A DNA stretch of 64,000 bases from Nitrosococcus wardiae (GCF_004421105.1 NZ_CP038033.1:2871659-2935658), one strand, 5' to 3'; counted from the stretch's first letter, positions 36,698 through 46,903 are shown. The notes: generated by a model from the sequence alone, not told the origin. Translations and numbers: made by a program.

Positions 36698-39049
36698 ATG
36701 ATCGATACTACTAAAACGGGCTCAGTGAGCTGGAGTCAATCCTTTTTTCAGGGTGAGGACTATCGCACTGCTTTTGCTGCCTCAGGAATAGGCGTCTTTC
36801 GCTGGGATTTTCAAAGTGATCGGATGGAGTGGGATGAGACCCTCTATCAACTCTTTGGGCTCCCGACGGAACAACCCATTCACCACCTGGAAGAAGCCCT
36901 TAAATTCATTCATCCCCAAGATCAAAACAAAGTGCTGGCCACCGCTCAAGCGGCAGAGCAGGTCAAGGAAAGGGTGGAAGTACGGTTCCGCTGCCGATGG
37001 CCGGACGGTTCCACCCACTGGCTCCTGGCCCGAGGGAAAACCTTTTACCATCCAACGGGTGCACCCTGGTTTGTTGCTGGCACTTGCCAAGAGATCACCC
37101 AACAAGTGAAAGCTGAAGAAGCACTCCGTCGCAGCGAGGAGATGCTACAGCGGGTCACCGATGCGGCTTCGGTCCTGATCTCCTATTTAGATCGGAATCT
37201 GCGCTATCAATACGTCAGCTCCAGCTATGAGAAACGATTTCAACGGCCCCTGGAAGACATCCAGGGCCGATACATGTGGGAAATACTCGGGAAAAATGCC
37301 TTCGCTACCATAGAAGAACATGTGCAACGAGCCTTAAAGGGTGAAGTGGTGGTCTATACCAAGGAACTCCCCTATGATGAAATCGGATCTTGCTATGTGC
37401 ACGCCCAATATATCCCCGATATCATTGACGGCCATGTCTTAGGGTTCTCCGCTATCGTTATTGACCTCACCGAGCCTAGAAAACTCTCTGAACGTGCAGC
37501 GCAGCTATCGGCCATTGTCGAATCCTCTAGCGATGCCATTTTCAGCCAGGATCTCAATGGCATCATTCAGAGTTGGAATCAAGGTGCCGAGCACCTCTTC
37601 GGCTATAGAGCCGAAGAGGTGATTGGCCGGCCGATCACTCTCCTCATCCCCCCCCATCACAAGGAAGAAGAAATCCAGATGCGGGAGCACATCCAGCGCG
37701 GTGAACGAGTTGCTCCCTACGAGACAGTGCGCCTGCGCAAGGACGGCAGTGAAGCCACCATTTCACTCACTATCTCCCCCCTCCAAGATAGCCAAGGCCG
37801 GCTCATCGGCGCCTCGAAGATCGCCCGTGACATTACCGAATACAAGCACCAACAAGAGCAATTGCGCCAACAGGCGGAACTGCTCACAGAAACCGACCGG
37901 CGCAAGGATGAATTTCTCGCTACTCTAGCCCATGAGCTTCGCAATCCCCTCGCCCCCATTGCCACCTCCCTCCAAATTCTCAAGCAGGTAGGCAATAATC
38001 CCGAGGCCCTCGAGAAAGCGGTGTCCATTTCCGAACGGCAACTCCAACATTTGGTACATTTGGTGGAGGATCTGCTGGATGTCTCCCGCATTACCCGGGG
38101 CAAAATCCAGCTCCGCAAAGAACAAGTGACATTGGACACCATCATTAAAAGCGCCCTTGAGATCAGCCGCTCCCATATTAAAGCCGGCGAACATACCCTG
38201 CGTGTGGAGATGCCTGAAATGCCGATATTACTCCAAGCGGATTTGACCCGATTAGCGCAGGCAGTTTCAAACCTGCTTATCAATGCTGCCAAATACACCC
38301 CGCCAGGGGGTCACATTCAACTCACAGCCTGGTGTGAAAACCAGCAAGTGGTAATTACCGTACAAGATGATGGCATCGGCATCGAGCAGAAATTACTCCC
38401 TCGAATCTTCGATATGTTTGTCCAGGCTGAGCGCTCAGGAGGATATGCATCAGGAGGCTTGGGGATTGGTCTGCCGCTGGTAAAAGGCCTGGTAGAGTTA
38501 CATGGCGGCCAGGCAGAAGCGGCGAGCCCGGGTCTTGGTCAGGGCAGTACTTTTACGATACGACTCCCCCTAGCCTCAGAGGAAGCTACCGAGCAACCCT
38601 TGGAAAATTGGCCAAAGGAAACGGGAGAGGAACCCCTAGCACACCGGATCTTGGTAGTAGACGACAATGTAGATGCCGCCGATTCCATGGCAGAAGTGCT
38701 GCAGAATTTAGGCTATCAGGTACGCACGGCTTATCATGGGGAAGCTACCCTGGAGGCAGTCCGGGAATATGGACCCACCCTCATTCTATTAGATCTGGGA
38801 ATGCCGGGGATGAATGGTTATGAGGTGGCAAAGCGGCTGCAGCAATGGCCGAGGGAGGAACGACCAGTACTTATTGCCTTAACCGGCTGGGGCCAAGAGG
38901 CCGATCGACAACGCAGCCGCGAAGCGGGCTTCGATAATCACCTGGTCAAACCCGTTAATCTCCGGACTTTAATCCAGGTGCTAAATACCTCTAAACTATC
39001 CACCGGCTCACCTGAGGGTAACTCCAAGCCTAAACAAGGCAAGTTCTAA
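36698..39049 (+). CDS. PAS-rich hybrid sensor histidine kinase with receiver domain
   Basis: A 783-residue soluble protein with no transmembrane segments. Order: PAS/PAC 1 (about 25-142), PAS 2 (150-260), PAS 3 (265-385), HisKA with phospho-His H412 (LATLAHELRNPLAP), HATPase with NLLINAAKYTPPGG, DDGIGI and GGLGIGLPLVKGL, and a C-terminal receiver with acidic pair D655-D656 and phospho-Asp D699 (LLDLGMPGMNG). No output domain and no neighbouring response regulator, so the signalling partner is unknown. Confidence 0.92.
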   Translation: MIDTTKTGSVSWSQSFFQGEDYRTAFAASGIGVFRWDFQSDRMEWDETLYQLFGLPTEQPIHHLEEALKFIHPQDQNKVLATAQAAEQVKERVEVRFRCRWPDGSTHWLLARGKTFYHPTGAPWFVAGTCQEITQQVKAEEALRRSEEMLQRVTDAASVLISYLDRNLRYQYVSSSYEKRFQRPLEDIQGRYMWEILGKNAFATIEEHVQRALKGEVVVYTKELPYDEIGSCYVHAQYIPDIIDGHVLGFSAIVIDLTEPRKLSERAAQLSAIVESSSDAIFSQDLNGIIQSWNQGAEHLFGYRAEEVIGRPITLLIPPHHKEEEIQMREHIQRGERVAPYETVRLRKDGSEATISLTISPLQDSQGRLIGASKIARDITEYKHQQEQLRQQAELLTETDRRKDEFLATLAHELRNPLAPIATSLQILKQVGNNPEALEKAVSISERQLQHLVHLVEDLLDVSRITRGKIQLRKEQVTLDTIIKSALEISRSHIKAGEHTLRVEMPEMPILLQADLTRLAQAVSNLLINAAKYTPPGGHIQLTAWCENQQVVITVQDDGIGIEQKLLPRIFDMFVQAERSGGYASGGLGIGLPLVKGLVELHGGQAEAASPGLGQGSTFTIRLPLASEEATEQPLENWPKETGEEPLAHRILVVDDNVDAADSMAEVLQNLGYQVRTAYHGEATLEAVREYGPTLILLDLGMPGMNGYEVAKRLQQWPREERPVLIALTGWGQEADRQRSREAGFDNHLVKPVNLRTLIQVLNTSKLSTGSPEGNSKPKQGKF

Positions 39050-39060
39050 CTCAATGCTTC

Positions 39061-40503
39061 CTAAGCAGCCCCAAGGGAAACAGGAGCAGGCATAGAACAG
39101 CGCTCGATAAGATGCTCATGGAGATAAATGATCGCCGATTCATAATCTTTTTCATCCACCACAAACTGCATATCCACCTGCCGCATGGATTGATGCAGCG
39201 CCAATATATTAATACTCGCTTTGGCTAGAGCACTGGCAGCATTGGACAGCAGCCCAGGCACATTCATGTTAGAACCGATGGCCGAGATAAAGGCCACCTT
39301 GCACACCGAAACCGTGGCGGAAGGAAATCGCTCCTTCATCGCCTGGGTCGTGCGTTTGATTAATTCCAATGAGCCCGCCACAAAATGGGTGATGGTATTG
39401 GCATTGGTATCCTTAGCCAAGATCTTGAGTTTAAATTTCTCCAGGATATTAAGCAGTTGGGTATCATAGCCATAGCTTCCCACCATGTCCTGCTCAAAGA
39501 ATTCAATGGCAAAAACGCCTTTGCGACCGGCAATAATTTCCACACAAGGGGTATCGCTCTTATAATTGCCGTCAATGAGGGTACCCGCATGTTCTGGCTC
39601 AAAAGCATTTTTGACTCTGAGCGGAATATCCCGCTGGCGAAGGCCCTTGGCGGCCCGAGGGTGAATTGCTTCCATGCCTAGATTGGAGAGTTGGTCAGCC
39701 ACATCGTAGTTGGTGCGACCAATGGGCTCAACCTTATCCCTGCCCACCACCTTGGGATCAGCGCTGGAGAGATGATATTCCTTATGGATAATGGCCTCCC
39801 GGGCCTCAGTCAGCACCGCAACTTTGGAGAAGGTAATCTCCGAATAGCCCCGGTCATAAGTTTGCATAGTGCCTTCCTTGCATCGAGGGTAGCCCGTGAC
39901 GATAGGCAATTCCCGCTCCAGGTCAATGGAGCTGAAGGCCTGTTTGATACGCTCATCTAAAGTGAGATTGTCTAGTTCACGCCAACCGGTAAGGTCAATA
40001 AAGTGAGCATTGATGCCCTGCTGCTGTAACCGTAGCGCTGTATTAAAAGCGCTATGGGCCTCACCAATAGCGGCGAGCATCTCCCGTACCGTGATCAAAT
40101 GCTCATCCAACTGGAAATGACCATAAGAGCACAGCCGGTGCAAATCAATCAAGCAAGAGCGAACACCCTCAATACGCTCTCTGACAAACTGGTCGGCTTT
40201 TTGGCGGTTAAGATCATCCTCGAAAATGTCTGTATTGATCTCGCACATACGCTCGCCAACCTTATTCAGCAGGTCGCCCCAGGCCCAGTCCGACTCAGCC
40301 CCTGTGTAGAGCCCATAAACACCCGGAGAACCAGACTTTTTATGCTCTAGCAACATATCGGTGACGCCACCGTAGGCGGACACCACGAAGATTCGGTTAT
40401 AGAGTTCCTGGCCCTTGCGGTGACCAACCAGGATATTATCTAGCGCTTCTTGGAAACGTGACATGGAAGTCCCGCCAATCTTTTCTACCGTATGCCCATT
40501 CAT
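39061..40503 (-). CDS. Aspartate kinase of the ectoine pathway type (Ask_Ect)
   Basis: An aspartokinase whose gene lies directly behind ectC, as in ectABC-ask operons of halotolerant bacteria. Seen: VEKIGGTSMSRF near the N-terminus, the GYPRC segment, and C-terminal ACT-like regions (FISAIGSNMNVPGLLSNAASAL). The length from 40503 (480 residues) agrees with the family. Upstream in-frame starts at 40521 and 40572 exist, the last with GAGGAAGG too close to be ideal. Ask_Ect enzymes are usually less feedback inhibited, which is family knowledge. Confidence 0.85.
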   Translation of the reverse strand: MNGHTVEKIGGTSMSRFQEALDNILVGHRKGQELYNRIFVVSAYGGVTDMLLEHKKSGSPGVYGLYTGAESDWAWGDLLNKVGERMCEINTDIFEDDLNRQKADQFVRERIEGVRSCLIDLHRLCSYGHFQLDEHLITVREMLAAIGEAHSAFNTALRLQQQGINAHFIDLTGWRELDNLTLDERIKQAFSSIDLERELPIVTGYPRCKEGTMQTYDRGYSEITFSKVAVLTEAREAIIHKEYHLSSADPKVVGRDKVEPIGRTNYDVADQLSNLGMEAIHPRAAKGLRQRDIPLRVKNAFEPEHAGTLIDGNYKSDTPCVEIIAGRKGVFAIEFFEQDMVGSYGYDTQLLNILEKFKLKILAKDTNANTITHFVAGSLELIKRTTQAMKERFPSATVSVCKVAFISAIGSNMNVPGLLSNAASALAKASINILALHQSMRQVDMQFVVDEKDYESAIIYLHEHLIERCSMPAPVSLGAA

Positions 40504-40588
40504 GTCTCGATTATCAATCATTGCTGTGATCAGTGTTTGGAAATATTGCTGAAATCGTCGAAGGCCATCCAACCTTCCTCGATAGCCC

Positions 40589-40990
40589 CTAGTCGGCAGT
40601 AATCGCCTCGGCTTCCAAGGGATAAGCGCCGGAGGAATCGTGTACCTCTTTACCGGTCAGTGGCGGATTGAATACGCAGGCCATCTGCATTTCGGTTTTA
40701 GCACGCAAAATATGCCGGTCATGTTGGTCGAGGATGTAAATTACCCCCGGTCGGATGGGGTAAACTTTACCATCAGCCAAGGTCTCTATTTCCCCTTCGC
40801 CAGAAAGACAGTAGACCGACTCCAAATGGTGCTGATAGTGCATGGGAATCTCAGCACCTTCATAAATGGTAGTGATATGAAAGGAGAAGCCCATATTATC
40901 GTGCTTGAGCAACAACCGTACGCTCTCCCACTGAGTTGCCACTACCCGCCGGTCCGTTTCTTTGGCTTTGTTATAGTCTCTGACGATCAT
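40589..40990 (-). CDS. ectC: Ectoine synthase EctC
   Basis: A 133-residue cupin enzyme that cyclises N-gamma-acetyl-diaminobutyrate to ectoine. The iron ligands known for EctC fall at the canonical numbers: E57, Y85 and H93. Cupin signature [19 protein letters not shown] is clear. The gene has its own promoter with an EctR-like operator and is followed by ask. The genes for the preceding steps, ectB and ectA, are not beside it, and none occurs elsewhere in the window. Confidence 0.95.
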   Translation of the reverse strand: MIVRDYNKAKETDRRVVATQWESVRLLLKHDNMGFSFHITTIYEGAEIPMHYQHHLESVYCLSGEGEIETLADGKVYPIRPGVIYILDQHDRHILRAKTEMQMACVFNPPLTGKEVHDSSGAYPLEAEAITAD

Positions 40991-41048
40991 TCATTGAACC
41001 TCTCAAATCTCTAGTTGATGCGCAGGCCAACCTGCTTTCAATTTATAA

Positions 41049-41082
41049 AGCTTAGTGTACTAAATATATTTTTATTTGTAAA
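41049..41082 (-). promoter_or_regulatory. EctR-like operator overlapping the ectC promoter
   Basis: On the minus strand TATTTAGT-AC-ACTAAGCT (41066-41049) has two half-sites separated by 2 bp, close to the EctR operator described for Methylomicrobium alcaliphilum. TTTACA (41082-41077) and TACACT (41059-41054), 17 bp apart, form a -35/-10 pair whose -10 lies in the operator, so binding would block RNA polymerase. Confidence 0.7.
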
Positions 41083-41206
41083 ATAGCTTAACTTTCTAAT
41101 TACGTATAATTTATACTAACAAAAAGATATTAAATGCTTTAGTGTTATAAGTAATTAAGCTTCTCTAAACGATGAAATTTTTAACCCAACTGCGGCAATA
41201 GTCGTA

Positions 41207-41728
41207 ATGAAAGATACTAATGAAGTCCTCATCGCACTGCGGCGAATTATCCGGGCCACGGACCTTCACTCCAAAAAACTGAGTAAGGTTTCGGGGCTGA
41301 CAGCGCCTCAGCTTCTTATCATGCAAACTATCCGACGGATCGGCGAAGTTGCCATTGGCACCTTGGCCAAAGAGGTCAGCCTGAGCCAAGCCACGGTCAC
41401 CACCATTCTGGATCGTTTAGAAAAACGGGGTCTGATCTACCGCCAACGGGGCGAAACAGACAAGCGTAAGGTATACGCCCAACTCACCCCCACGGGTGAA
41501 GAAGTGATCCGAAAGTCCCCCGCGCCACTTCAAGCCAGCTTCATTAAACAATTTGAGAATTTGCAGGATTGGGAACAGCACATGATTATCTCAGCATTGC
41601 AACGGGTTGCCGAGATGATGAATGCAACGGATATAGAAGCTTCCCCCTATCTGGAAATCGGCGAACTGAGCGATCTCCAACAGGTGGAGGCCAATAAAGA
41701 ACCTTACAAAACCCGTGCTGCCGGTTGA
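41207..41728 (+). CDS. ectR: MarR-family regulator EctR
   Basis: A 173-residue MarR-type protein with the winged helix VAIGTLAKEVSLSQATVTTILDRLEKRGLIYRQRGETDKRKVYAQLT. It is divergent from ectC, with about 215 bases between them holding the TTAGT-GT-ACTAA operator. This arrangement is the one reported for EctR in halotolerant methanotrophs, where it represses ectoine genes. The C-terminus is longer than in typical MarR proteins (SPYLEIGELSDLQQVEAN). trmB follows closely on the same strand. Confidence 0.85.
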   Translation: MKDTNEVLIALRRIIRATDLHSKKLSKVSGLTAPQLLIMQTIRRIGEVAIGTLAKEVSLSQATVTTILDRLEKRGLIYRQRGETDKRKVYAQLTPTGEEVIRKSPAPLQASFIKQFENLQDWEQHMIISALQRVAEMMNATDIEASPYLEIGELSDLQQVEANKEPYKTRAAG

Positions 41729-41772
41729 CCCTACCGCCAGCCTACAGCACCCCCCTTTTCTCTCTGAATGTT

Positions 41773-42495
41773 ATGCCTACTTCAGCAAAAACCCAGCCAG
41801 AGGACATTTCTCAATGCCGTTCAATACAGAGCTTTGTGCGCCGGGAAGGCCGTATCACCCCGGCTCAAAAAAAGGCCTTGGCGCAATTGTGGCCTCATTA
41901 TGGAATAGATCTGGGAACGGAACCCTTAGAGCTAGAAGCAATCTTCAACCGGAACGCAGAGCGAATTCTGGAAATCGGGTTTGGTAATGGGGACTCCCTT
42001 ATCCAGCAGGCCCGCCTCGCTCCCGAGAAGGATTTTCTAGGCATTGAGGTCCATCGCCCAGGGGTAGGTCATCTGCTGTTATGCCTTGAAGCAGAGGGGT
42101 TGGAAAATATTCGGGTTATTGGTGACGATGCCTGGAAAGTCCTGCAACACCACCTTCCAGAACAATCTTTGCAGGGAGTCCAGATCTTCTTTCCCGATCC
42201 CTGGCCCAAAAAGCGACATCACAAACGAAGATTGATTCAACCCCCATTTGTGGACCTCCTATGGCATAAGCTTAAGCCCAATGGCTGGATTCATCTCGCC
42301 ACTGATTGGCAAAATTATGCCGATCAGATGATGAGGGTATTAAGCCAACATCCTGGCTTTGGCAACCTAGCCGGTGAAGGCCGCTTTGCCCAGGGTCCTG
42401 GCGAAAGACCCTCAACCAAATTTGAACGCCGAGGCCAACGGCAAGGACACCCAGTGTGGGACTTAAAGTTTACAAAACTGTTAGCCCCTTCTTAA
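41773..42495 (+). CDS. trmB: tRNA (guanine-N7-)-methyltransferase TrmB
   Basis: SAM-dependent enzyme that methylates G46 in the variable loop of tRNA. Seen: SFVRREGRITPAQK, motif I EIGFGNGDSL, FLGIEVHRPGVG, and the family block IFFPDPWPKKRHHKRRL. The start at 41773 (MPTSAKTQPE) is chosen because the family aligns from SFVRR shortly after it; an upstream in-frame start at 41725 would overlap ectR. The protein ends convergently with folC, 12 bases away. Confidence 0.93.
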   Translation: MPTSAKTQPEDISQCRSIQSFVRREGRITPAQKKALAQLWPHYGIDLGTEPLELEAIFNRNAERILEIGFGNGDSLIQQARLAPEKDFLGIEVHRPGVGHLLLCLEAEGLENIRVIGDDAWKVLQHHLPEQSLQGVQIFFPDPWPKKRHHKRRLIQPPFVDLLWHKLKPNGWIHLATDWQNYADQMMRVLSQHPGFGNLAGEGRFAQGPGERPSTKFERRGQRQGHPVWDLKFTKLLAPS

Positions 42496-42506
42496 CAAGC
42501 GCTCCC

Positions 42507-43814
42507 TCAAGCTGAGGCGTCGATGCAAAGCTCAGAATCAGAAGAAGAATCCAATCCCTCTAACCGCATCACCGCCTCCACCGTGTGGAAGGAACCCAAG
42601 ACGAGCACCCGATCACCTGGCTGGGCGACCGCTAAAGCAGCCTGGTAAGCCTCAGCTACAGTTTGATGAATATGAATGGCAAAGGGGGTCACATTGCCCA
42701 TTTGCTCGGCCAAAGCCTTGCCCGATAGCCCCCGCTCACCTTCAAGCCCGCCCACGAACCAAACATCGAGGGCATCCTCCAAACTGCCCACCACGCCTGC
42801 CACATCCTTGTCTGCCAGCATCCCTATGACCCCATAGGTCCGCCCATCGCTAGCCCTTTGGGCTAGAGAATGAGCCAACCAGCGGGCTCCCTGGGGATTA
42901 TGGGCCACATCAAAAATCCGTTCCACCGGACCTTGGAGGCACTGGAAACGCCCCGGCAGACAAACCGCATGCAAACCGCCTCGGATCGCAGCCTCTGAAA
43001 CAGGCAGCCGCTCCCCTAAAAGCTTCAACACCATCAACGCAGTGGCCGCATTCTGATGCTGGTAAACTCCCTTAAGGCTTGGGCAAGGCAAATCCGCGTA
43101 ATGGCTCCCATTACTTTGCCAGAGCCACTTCCCATCGCTCATTTGGTAATGAAAATCGCGGCCTATTTGATAAAGTGGGGTTGATAATCGCCTGGCATGG
43201 GCTGAGACACTTGCAGGAGGATCCAAATCACCACAAACGGCAGGACGACGGGGGCGAAAAATACCCGCTTTTTCAAATCCGATAGCCTCGCGATTATGCC
43301 CCAGTAGGTGGACATGATCCATATCCACCGTGGTAATGGCGGCCACATCCGCATCCAAGGCATTCACCGCATCCAGGCGCCCTCCCAAGCCAACCTCTAA
43401 CAGGACTATATCCAATTCCCTCTGATGAAAAATATCGATAGCTGCTAAAGTGCCAAATTCAAAATAAGTCAGGGAAACCTCTTGGCGAGCGGTATCGATG
43501 CGGGCAAAGGACTGGCAAATGGTCTCATCCTCCACCGCTTCCCCCTGCACTTTAATCCGCTCGTTATAGCGCAATAGGTGGGGGGAAGTATAGCTCCCAA
43601 CCCGGTAACCGGCTGCTAACAGGATGGCTTCTAGCATCGCCACCGTAGATCCCTTCCCATTAGTGCCCGCCACAGTCACTACCGGGAAAGACGGCTGGTG
43701 GAGTGCCATGCGTCGGAGCACGGTACTGGCTCGTATTAGGCCGGGATCAATCCGGGGCCAGTGGGCACTTTCCTGCCACGCCAGCCAATCTGGAAGTCGG
43801 GAGAAGCGGGCCAC
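42507..43814 (-). CDS. folC: Dihydrofolate/folylpolyglutamate synthase FolC
   Basis: Mur-ligase-like enzyme that adds glutamate to dihydropteroate and folates. Seen: PDWLAWQES at the N-terminus, P-loop VAGTNGKGSTVAML, SPHLLRYNERI, EVGLGGRLDAVN and the C-terminal DVAHNPQGARWL. An in-frame start at 43832 lies inside an inserted element, so the GTG at 43814 is preferred. Gene order accD-folC is the usual one, but a 175-bp element separates them here. Confidence 0.93.
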   Translation of the reverse strand: MARFSRLPDWLAWQESAHWPRIDPGLIRASTVLRRMALHQPSFPVVTVAGTNGKGSTVAMLEAILLAAGYRVGSYTSPHLLRYNERIKVQGEAVEDETICQSFARIDTARQEVSLTYFEFGTLAAIDIFHQRELDIVLLEVGLGGRLDAVNALDADVAAITTVDMDHVHLLGHNREAIGFEKAGIFRPRRPAVCGDLDPPASVSAHARRLSTPLYQIGRDFHYQMSDGKWLWQSNGSHYADLPCPSLKGVYQHQNAATALMVLKLLGERLPVSEAAIRGGLHAVCLPGRFQCLQGPVERIFDVAHNPQGARWLAHSLAQRASDGRTYGVIGMLADKDVAGVVGSLEDALDVWFVGGLEGERGLSGKALAEQMGNVTPFAIHIHQTVAEAYQAALAVAQPGDRVLVLGSFHTVEAVMRLEGLDSSSDSELCIDASA

Positions 43815-43816
43815 TC

Positions 43817-43992
43817 TAGGGCCTGTTAACACTCAATGAGCGACGAACAACGCTGAGTGGCGCTTTTTCAACCGCAACCCCCAGGGCCGGGGCCATTTTT
43901 CCGGCCAACGGCGTTATCACTCTTTCATATAGGCTCACTACACATCACTCCTTCTATCTTGCTGGCCGAAAAATGAGGTTAACAGACCCTAG
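43817..43992. mobile_element. MITE-like element between accD and folC
   Basis: Terminal inverted repeats TAGGGCCTGTTAAC (43817-43830) and GTTAACAGACCCTA (43978-43991), 13 of 14 paired, with CTAG at both outer ends that could be a target duplication. The ends resemble IS5-type termini. The inside has a minus-strand frame of about 40 codons beginning with GTG after AAGGAG, without known motifs, and no transposase. It touches the accD stop on one side and the folC start on the other. Confidence 0.75.
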
Positions 43993-44849
43993 ATAGAGGG
44001 TCGGTGAGTCAGTATAGCCAGCATCCTAGCTATGCGATCCGGGAGGTCACGTCGATCGACAATCATGTCAATGGCACCGTGTTCTAACAAAAACTCGCTC
44101 CGTTGAAAGCCCTCCGGCAATTTCTGGTGCACAGTCTGCTCAATCACACGGGGGCCAGCAAAACCAATCAAAGCACCCGGTTCGGCAATATTAATATCTC
44201 CCAACATGGCCAGACTAGCACTCACGCCCCCCATCGTGGGATCGGTAAGCACCGAAATAAAAGGAAGGCCTTGCTTGCTTAGGCGAGCAAGAGCAGCACT
44301 GGTCTTGCTCATTTGCATGAGTGAGAATAAGCCTTCCTGCATCCGGGCACCTCCACTGGCGGAAAAACACACCATCGGTATCCGTTGCTCAATGGCGGCT
44401 TCTACGCCCCGAACAAAGCGCTCCCCCACCACGGACCCCATAGACCCCCCCATAAAACTAAATTCAAAGGCAGCAGCCACTACCGGCAGCTCCCTGATCT
44501 GTCCTTCCATAACCACCAGGGAATCGCTTTCCTGAACGGCCTTTTGGGTTTGTGATAATCGGTCCTTGTACTTCTTGCTGTCCTTAAATTTGAGGGTATC
44601 CACCGGCTGCAAATTAGCACCAATTTCTTTTCGATATCCTTCATCAAGGAAGACATTTAAGCGCCGGCGAGCACTAATTCGTTTGTGGGCACCACACTTA
44701 GGACACACATCCATGTTACGTTCCAATTCCACACGGTACAGAATCGCATCACAGGCGTTGCACTTAGTCCACAAACCTTCCGGTACTGATTTACGTTTAG
44801 GCCCTTCGGTGCGGATTTTGGAGGGAAGAAGTTTGCCAAGCCAACTCAT
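43989..44849 (-). CDS. accD: Acetyl-CoA carboxylase carboxyltransferase subunit beta AccD
   Basis: A 286-residue carboxyltransferase beta subunit that with AccA moves the carboxyl group from biotin to acetyl-CoA. The N-terminal zinc finger CNAC...CPKC ([20 protein letters not shown]) and the crotonase-like part with [17 protein letters not shown] and [14 protein letters not shown] are clear. The TAG stop overlaps the outer edge of the MITE-like element. It lies ten bases downstream of trpA. Confidence 0.95.
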   Translation of the reverse strand: MSWLGKLLPSKIRTEGPKRKSVPEGLWTKCNACDAILYRVELERNMDVCPKCGAHKRISARRRLNVFLDEGYRKEIGANLQPVDTLKFKDSKKYKDRLSQTQKAVQESDSLVVMEGQIRELPVVAAAFEFSFMGGSMGSVVGERFVRGVEAAIEQRIPMVCFSASGGARMQEGLFSLMQMSKTSAALARLSKQGLPFISVLTDPTMGGVSASLAMLGDINIAEPGALIGFAGPRVIEQTVHQKLPEGFQRSEFLLEHGAIDMIVDRRDLPDRIARMLAILTHRPSI

Positions 44850-44858
44850 AATTTTCGG

Positions 44859-45674
44859 TTAAGCGCCCTCAATGGCATCAATAGCTTCACGCATCGCCCG
44901 CAATAGGGCGCCAATTTCCTCTGGAATCGCCTCAGGTTTGTCCTGGTGTTGCTCAATACGCTTAACCAGGGTACTGCCCACCACCACAGCATCGGCGATA
45001 GTTGCTATTTTGGACGCCGATTCAGCATCCCGAATGCCAAATCCCACCCCTACCGGCAAGGAAGTATGGCGCCGGATCATAGCCACGTGCTGACCCACAT
45101 CATCCACATCCAGGGTAAGGGCCCCCGTCACCCCTTTTAAAGAGACGTAGTAGACAAAGCCACTGCCCAAAGCGCAAATTTGTTTCATACGCTCAGAGGA
45201 GCTAGTGGGCGCCAACAAAAAAATCCGGTCTAGTCCTTGCTCCTGACAAGCCATAACCAACGGTTCGGCCTCCTCCGGTGGCATATCCACCGTCAGAACC
45301 CCATCAACTCCTTGGGCAGCCGCTTGTTGGGCAAAAGTTTGGTAGCCCATGATTTCAATAGGATTAAGGTAACCCATCAGCACCACCGGAGTATCCTGAT
45401 CCCTTTGACGAAACTCAGCTACCATGGCTAAGACATCCTCCAAGGAGGTCCCCGAAGCCAAAGCACGTTCACAGGCCTTTTGAATCACCGGGCCATCGGC
45501 CATCGGATCGGAAAAAGGAACCCCTAGTTCCAGGATATCAGCTCCAGCCGTCACCATGGCATGCATTAAAGGGACCGTGACTTGGGGGTTGGGATCACCG
45601 GCAGTAATATAAGGAATCAGCGCTTTTCTCCCCTGCTCTTGAAGAGCAGCAAAACACTCAGCAATCCGGCTCAC
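44859..45674 (-). CDS. trpA: Tryptophan synthase alpha subunit TrpA
   Basis: TIM-barrel subunit that cleaves indole-3-glycerol phosphate. Catalytic Glu in [17 protein letters not shown] and Asp in [10 protein letters not shown] are visible, as is the phosphate loop [12 protein letters not shown]. The start GTG overlaps the trpB stop (GTGA), indicating coupling. Length 271 residues is normal. Confidence 0.96.
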   Translation of the reverse strand: MSRIAECFAALQEQGRKALIPYITAGDPNPQVTVPLMHAMVTAGADILELGVPFSDPMADGPVIQKACERALASGTSLEDVLAMVAEFRQRDQDTPVVLMGYLNPIEIMGYQTFAQQAAAQGVDGVLTVDMPPEEAEPLVMACQEQGLDRIFLLAPTSSSERMKQICALGSGFVYYVSLKGVTGALTLDVDDVGQHVAMIRRHTSLPVGVGFGIRDAESASKIATIADAVVVGSTLVKRIEQHQDKPEAIPEEIGALLRAMREAIDAIEGA

Positions 45675-46903
45675 AGTGAGATCCCCTCAATCCGGGCAAC
45701 TGTATTGATATCCTTATCCCCTCGCCCTGAAAGGTTCACGATAATCCCCTGGTCCTGGGTCAGAGTCGGCGCCAATTGCATGGCGTAAGCCAAAGCATGG
45801 CAACTCTCCAAAGCAGGAATAATACCTTCAATTCGGGTCAGGGCACGGAATGCCGCCAAGGCTTCCTCGTCTCCGATGGCCACATAAGTGGCCCGCCCCA
45901 CATCCCTTAACCACGCATGCTCGGGACCTACCCCGGGATAATCAAGGCCGGCCGACAGGGAGTGGGTATCTAAAATCTGACCATGCTTATCTTCCATCAG
46001 ATAAGTCCGATTACCATGAAGAACACCCGGCTTGCCAGCACAGAGGGGAGCAGCATGCTGGCCGGTCTCCAATCCTAATCCTGCCGCCTCAACCCCATAG
46101 AGGGCAACCTGCTCATCTTTGAGAAAAGGATGGAATAAACCAATCGCGTTGGAACCTCCCCCCACGCAAGCGACTAAAGCATGGGGAAGGGCCCCCGTCT
46201 GCTCCAGAATTTGGGCTCGGGCCTCGCGCCCAATAATGGTCTGAAAATCCCGTACCATAGCGGGGTAGGGATGAGGACCCGCCACCGTCCCAATAACATA
46301 AAAGGTGTTATCCACATGAGTGACCCAATCGCGCATGGCCTCATTGAGGGCATCCTTTAAGGTCTGAGAGCCCGAGGTCACGGGCACCACCTCCGCCCCC
46401 AATAGGCGCATTCGGTAAACATTGGGGGCTTGCCGTTCCATATCCTCGGCCCCCATATAGATCACACATTCCAACCCAAAACGGGCGGCTACTGTAGCCG
46501 TAGCGACTCCATGTTGTCCTGCTCCCGTTTCAGCAATCAAGCGGGTTTTTCCCATCCGCCGAGCCAATAGGGCCTGCCCCACAGTATTATTGATCTTGTG
46601 GGCCCCGGTATGATTAAGGTCCTCTCGCTTCAGAAAGATGCGGGCACCTCCCAACTGCTCACTCCAACGCTTGGCAAAATACAGTGGTGTCGGCCGCCCC
46701 ACATAATGAGCGAGATCAGCTTCCAATTCAGCCTGAAAGTCCGGATCATTACGGTAACGTTCATAGGCTTGACGGAGCTCTTCAATGGGCCCCATCAAGG
46801 TTTCTGCCACAAAACGACCACCATAGGGACCAAAATGACCTTTTTCATCAGGCATTTGGTCATAATTTCTGCCGGCCGCTAAAGCCTGGGCTTCAATTGA
46901 CAC
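45671..46903 (-). CDS. trpB: Tryptophan synthase beta subunit TrpB
   Basis: PLP enzyme that joins indole and serine. The PLP lysine is in [10 protein letters not shown], and [12 protein letters not shown] and [10 protein letters not shown] bind cofactor and substrate. The GTG at 46903 is preferred since GAGGT precedes it by about seven bases; the longer frame from 46942 runs inside trpF. It overlaps trpF by 11 bases. The gene set trpF-trpB-trpA without trpE, D and C is usual for this lineage. Confidence 0.95.
   Translation of the reverse strand: MSIEAQALAAGRNYDQMPDEKGHFGPYGGRFVAETLMGPIEELRQAYERYRNDPDFQAELEADLAHYVGRPTPLYFAKRWSEQLGGARIFLKREDLNHTGAHKINNTVGQALLARRMGKTRLIAETGAGQHGVATATVAARFGLECVIYMGAEDMERQAPNVYRMRLLGAEVVPVTSGSQTLKDALNEAMRDWVTHVDNTFYVIGTVAGPHPYPAMVRDFQTIIGREARAQILEQTGALPHALVACVGGGSNAIGLFHPFLKDEQVALYGVEAAGLGLETGQHAAPLCAGKPGVLHGNRTYLMEDKHGQILDTHSLSAGLDYPGVGPEHAWLRDVGRATYVAIGDEEALAAFRALTRIEGIIPALESCHALAYAMQLAPTLTQDQGIIVNLSGRGDKDINTVARIEGISL

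Noticed and set aside
40504-40572. Longer N-terminus of aspartate kinase from TTG
   Set aside because: The ribosome-like GAGGAAGG is almost touching the TTG and the extra residues do not fit the family start.
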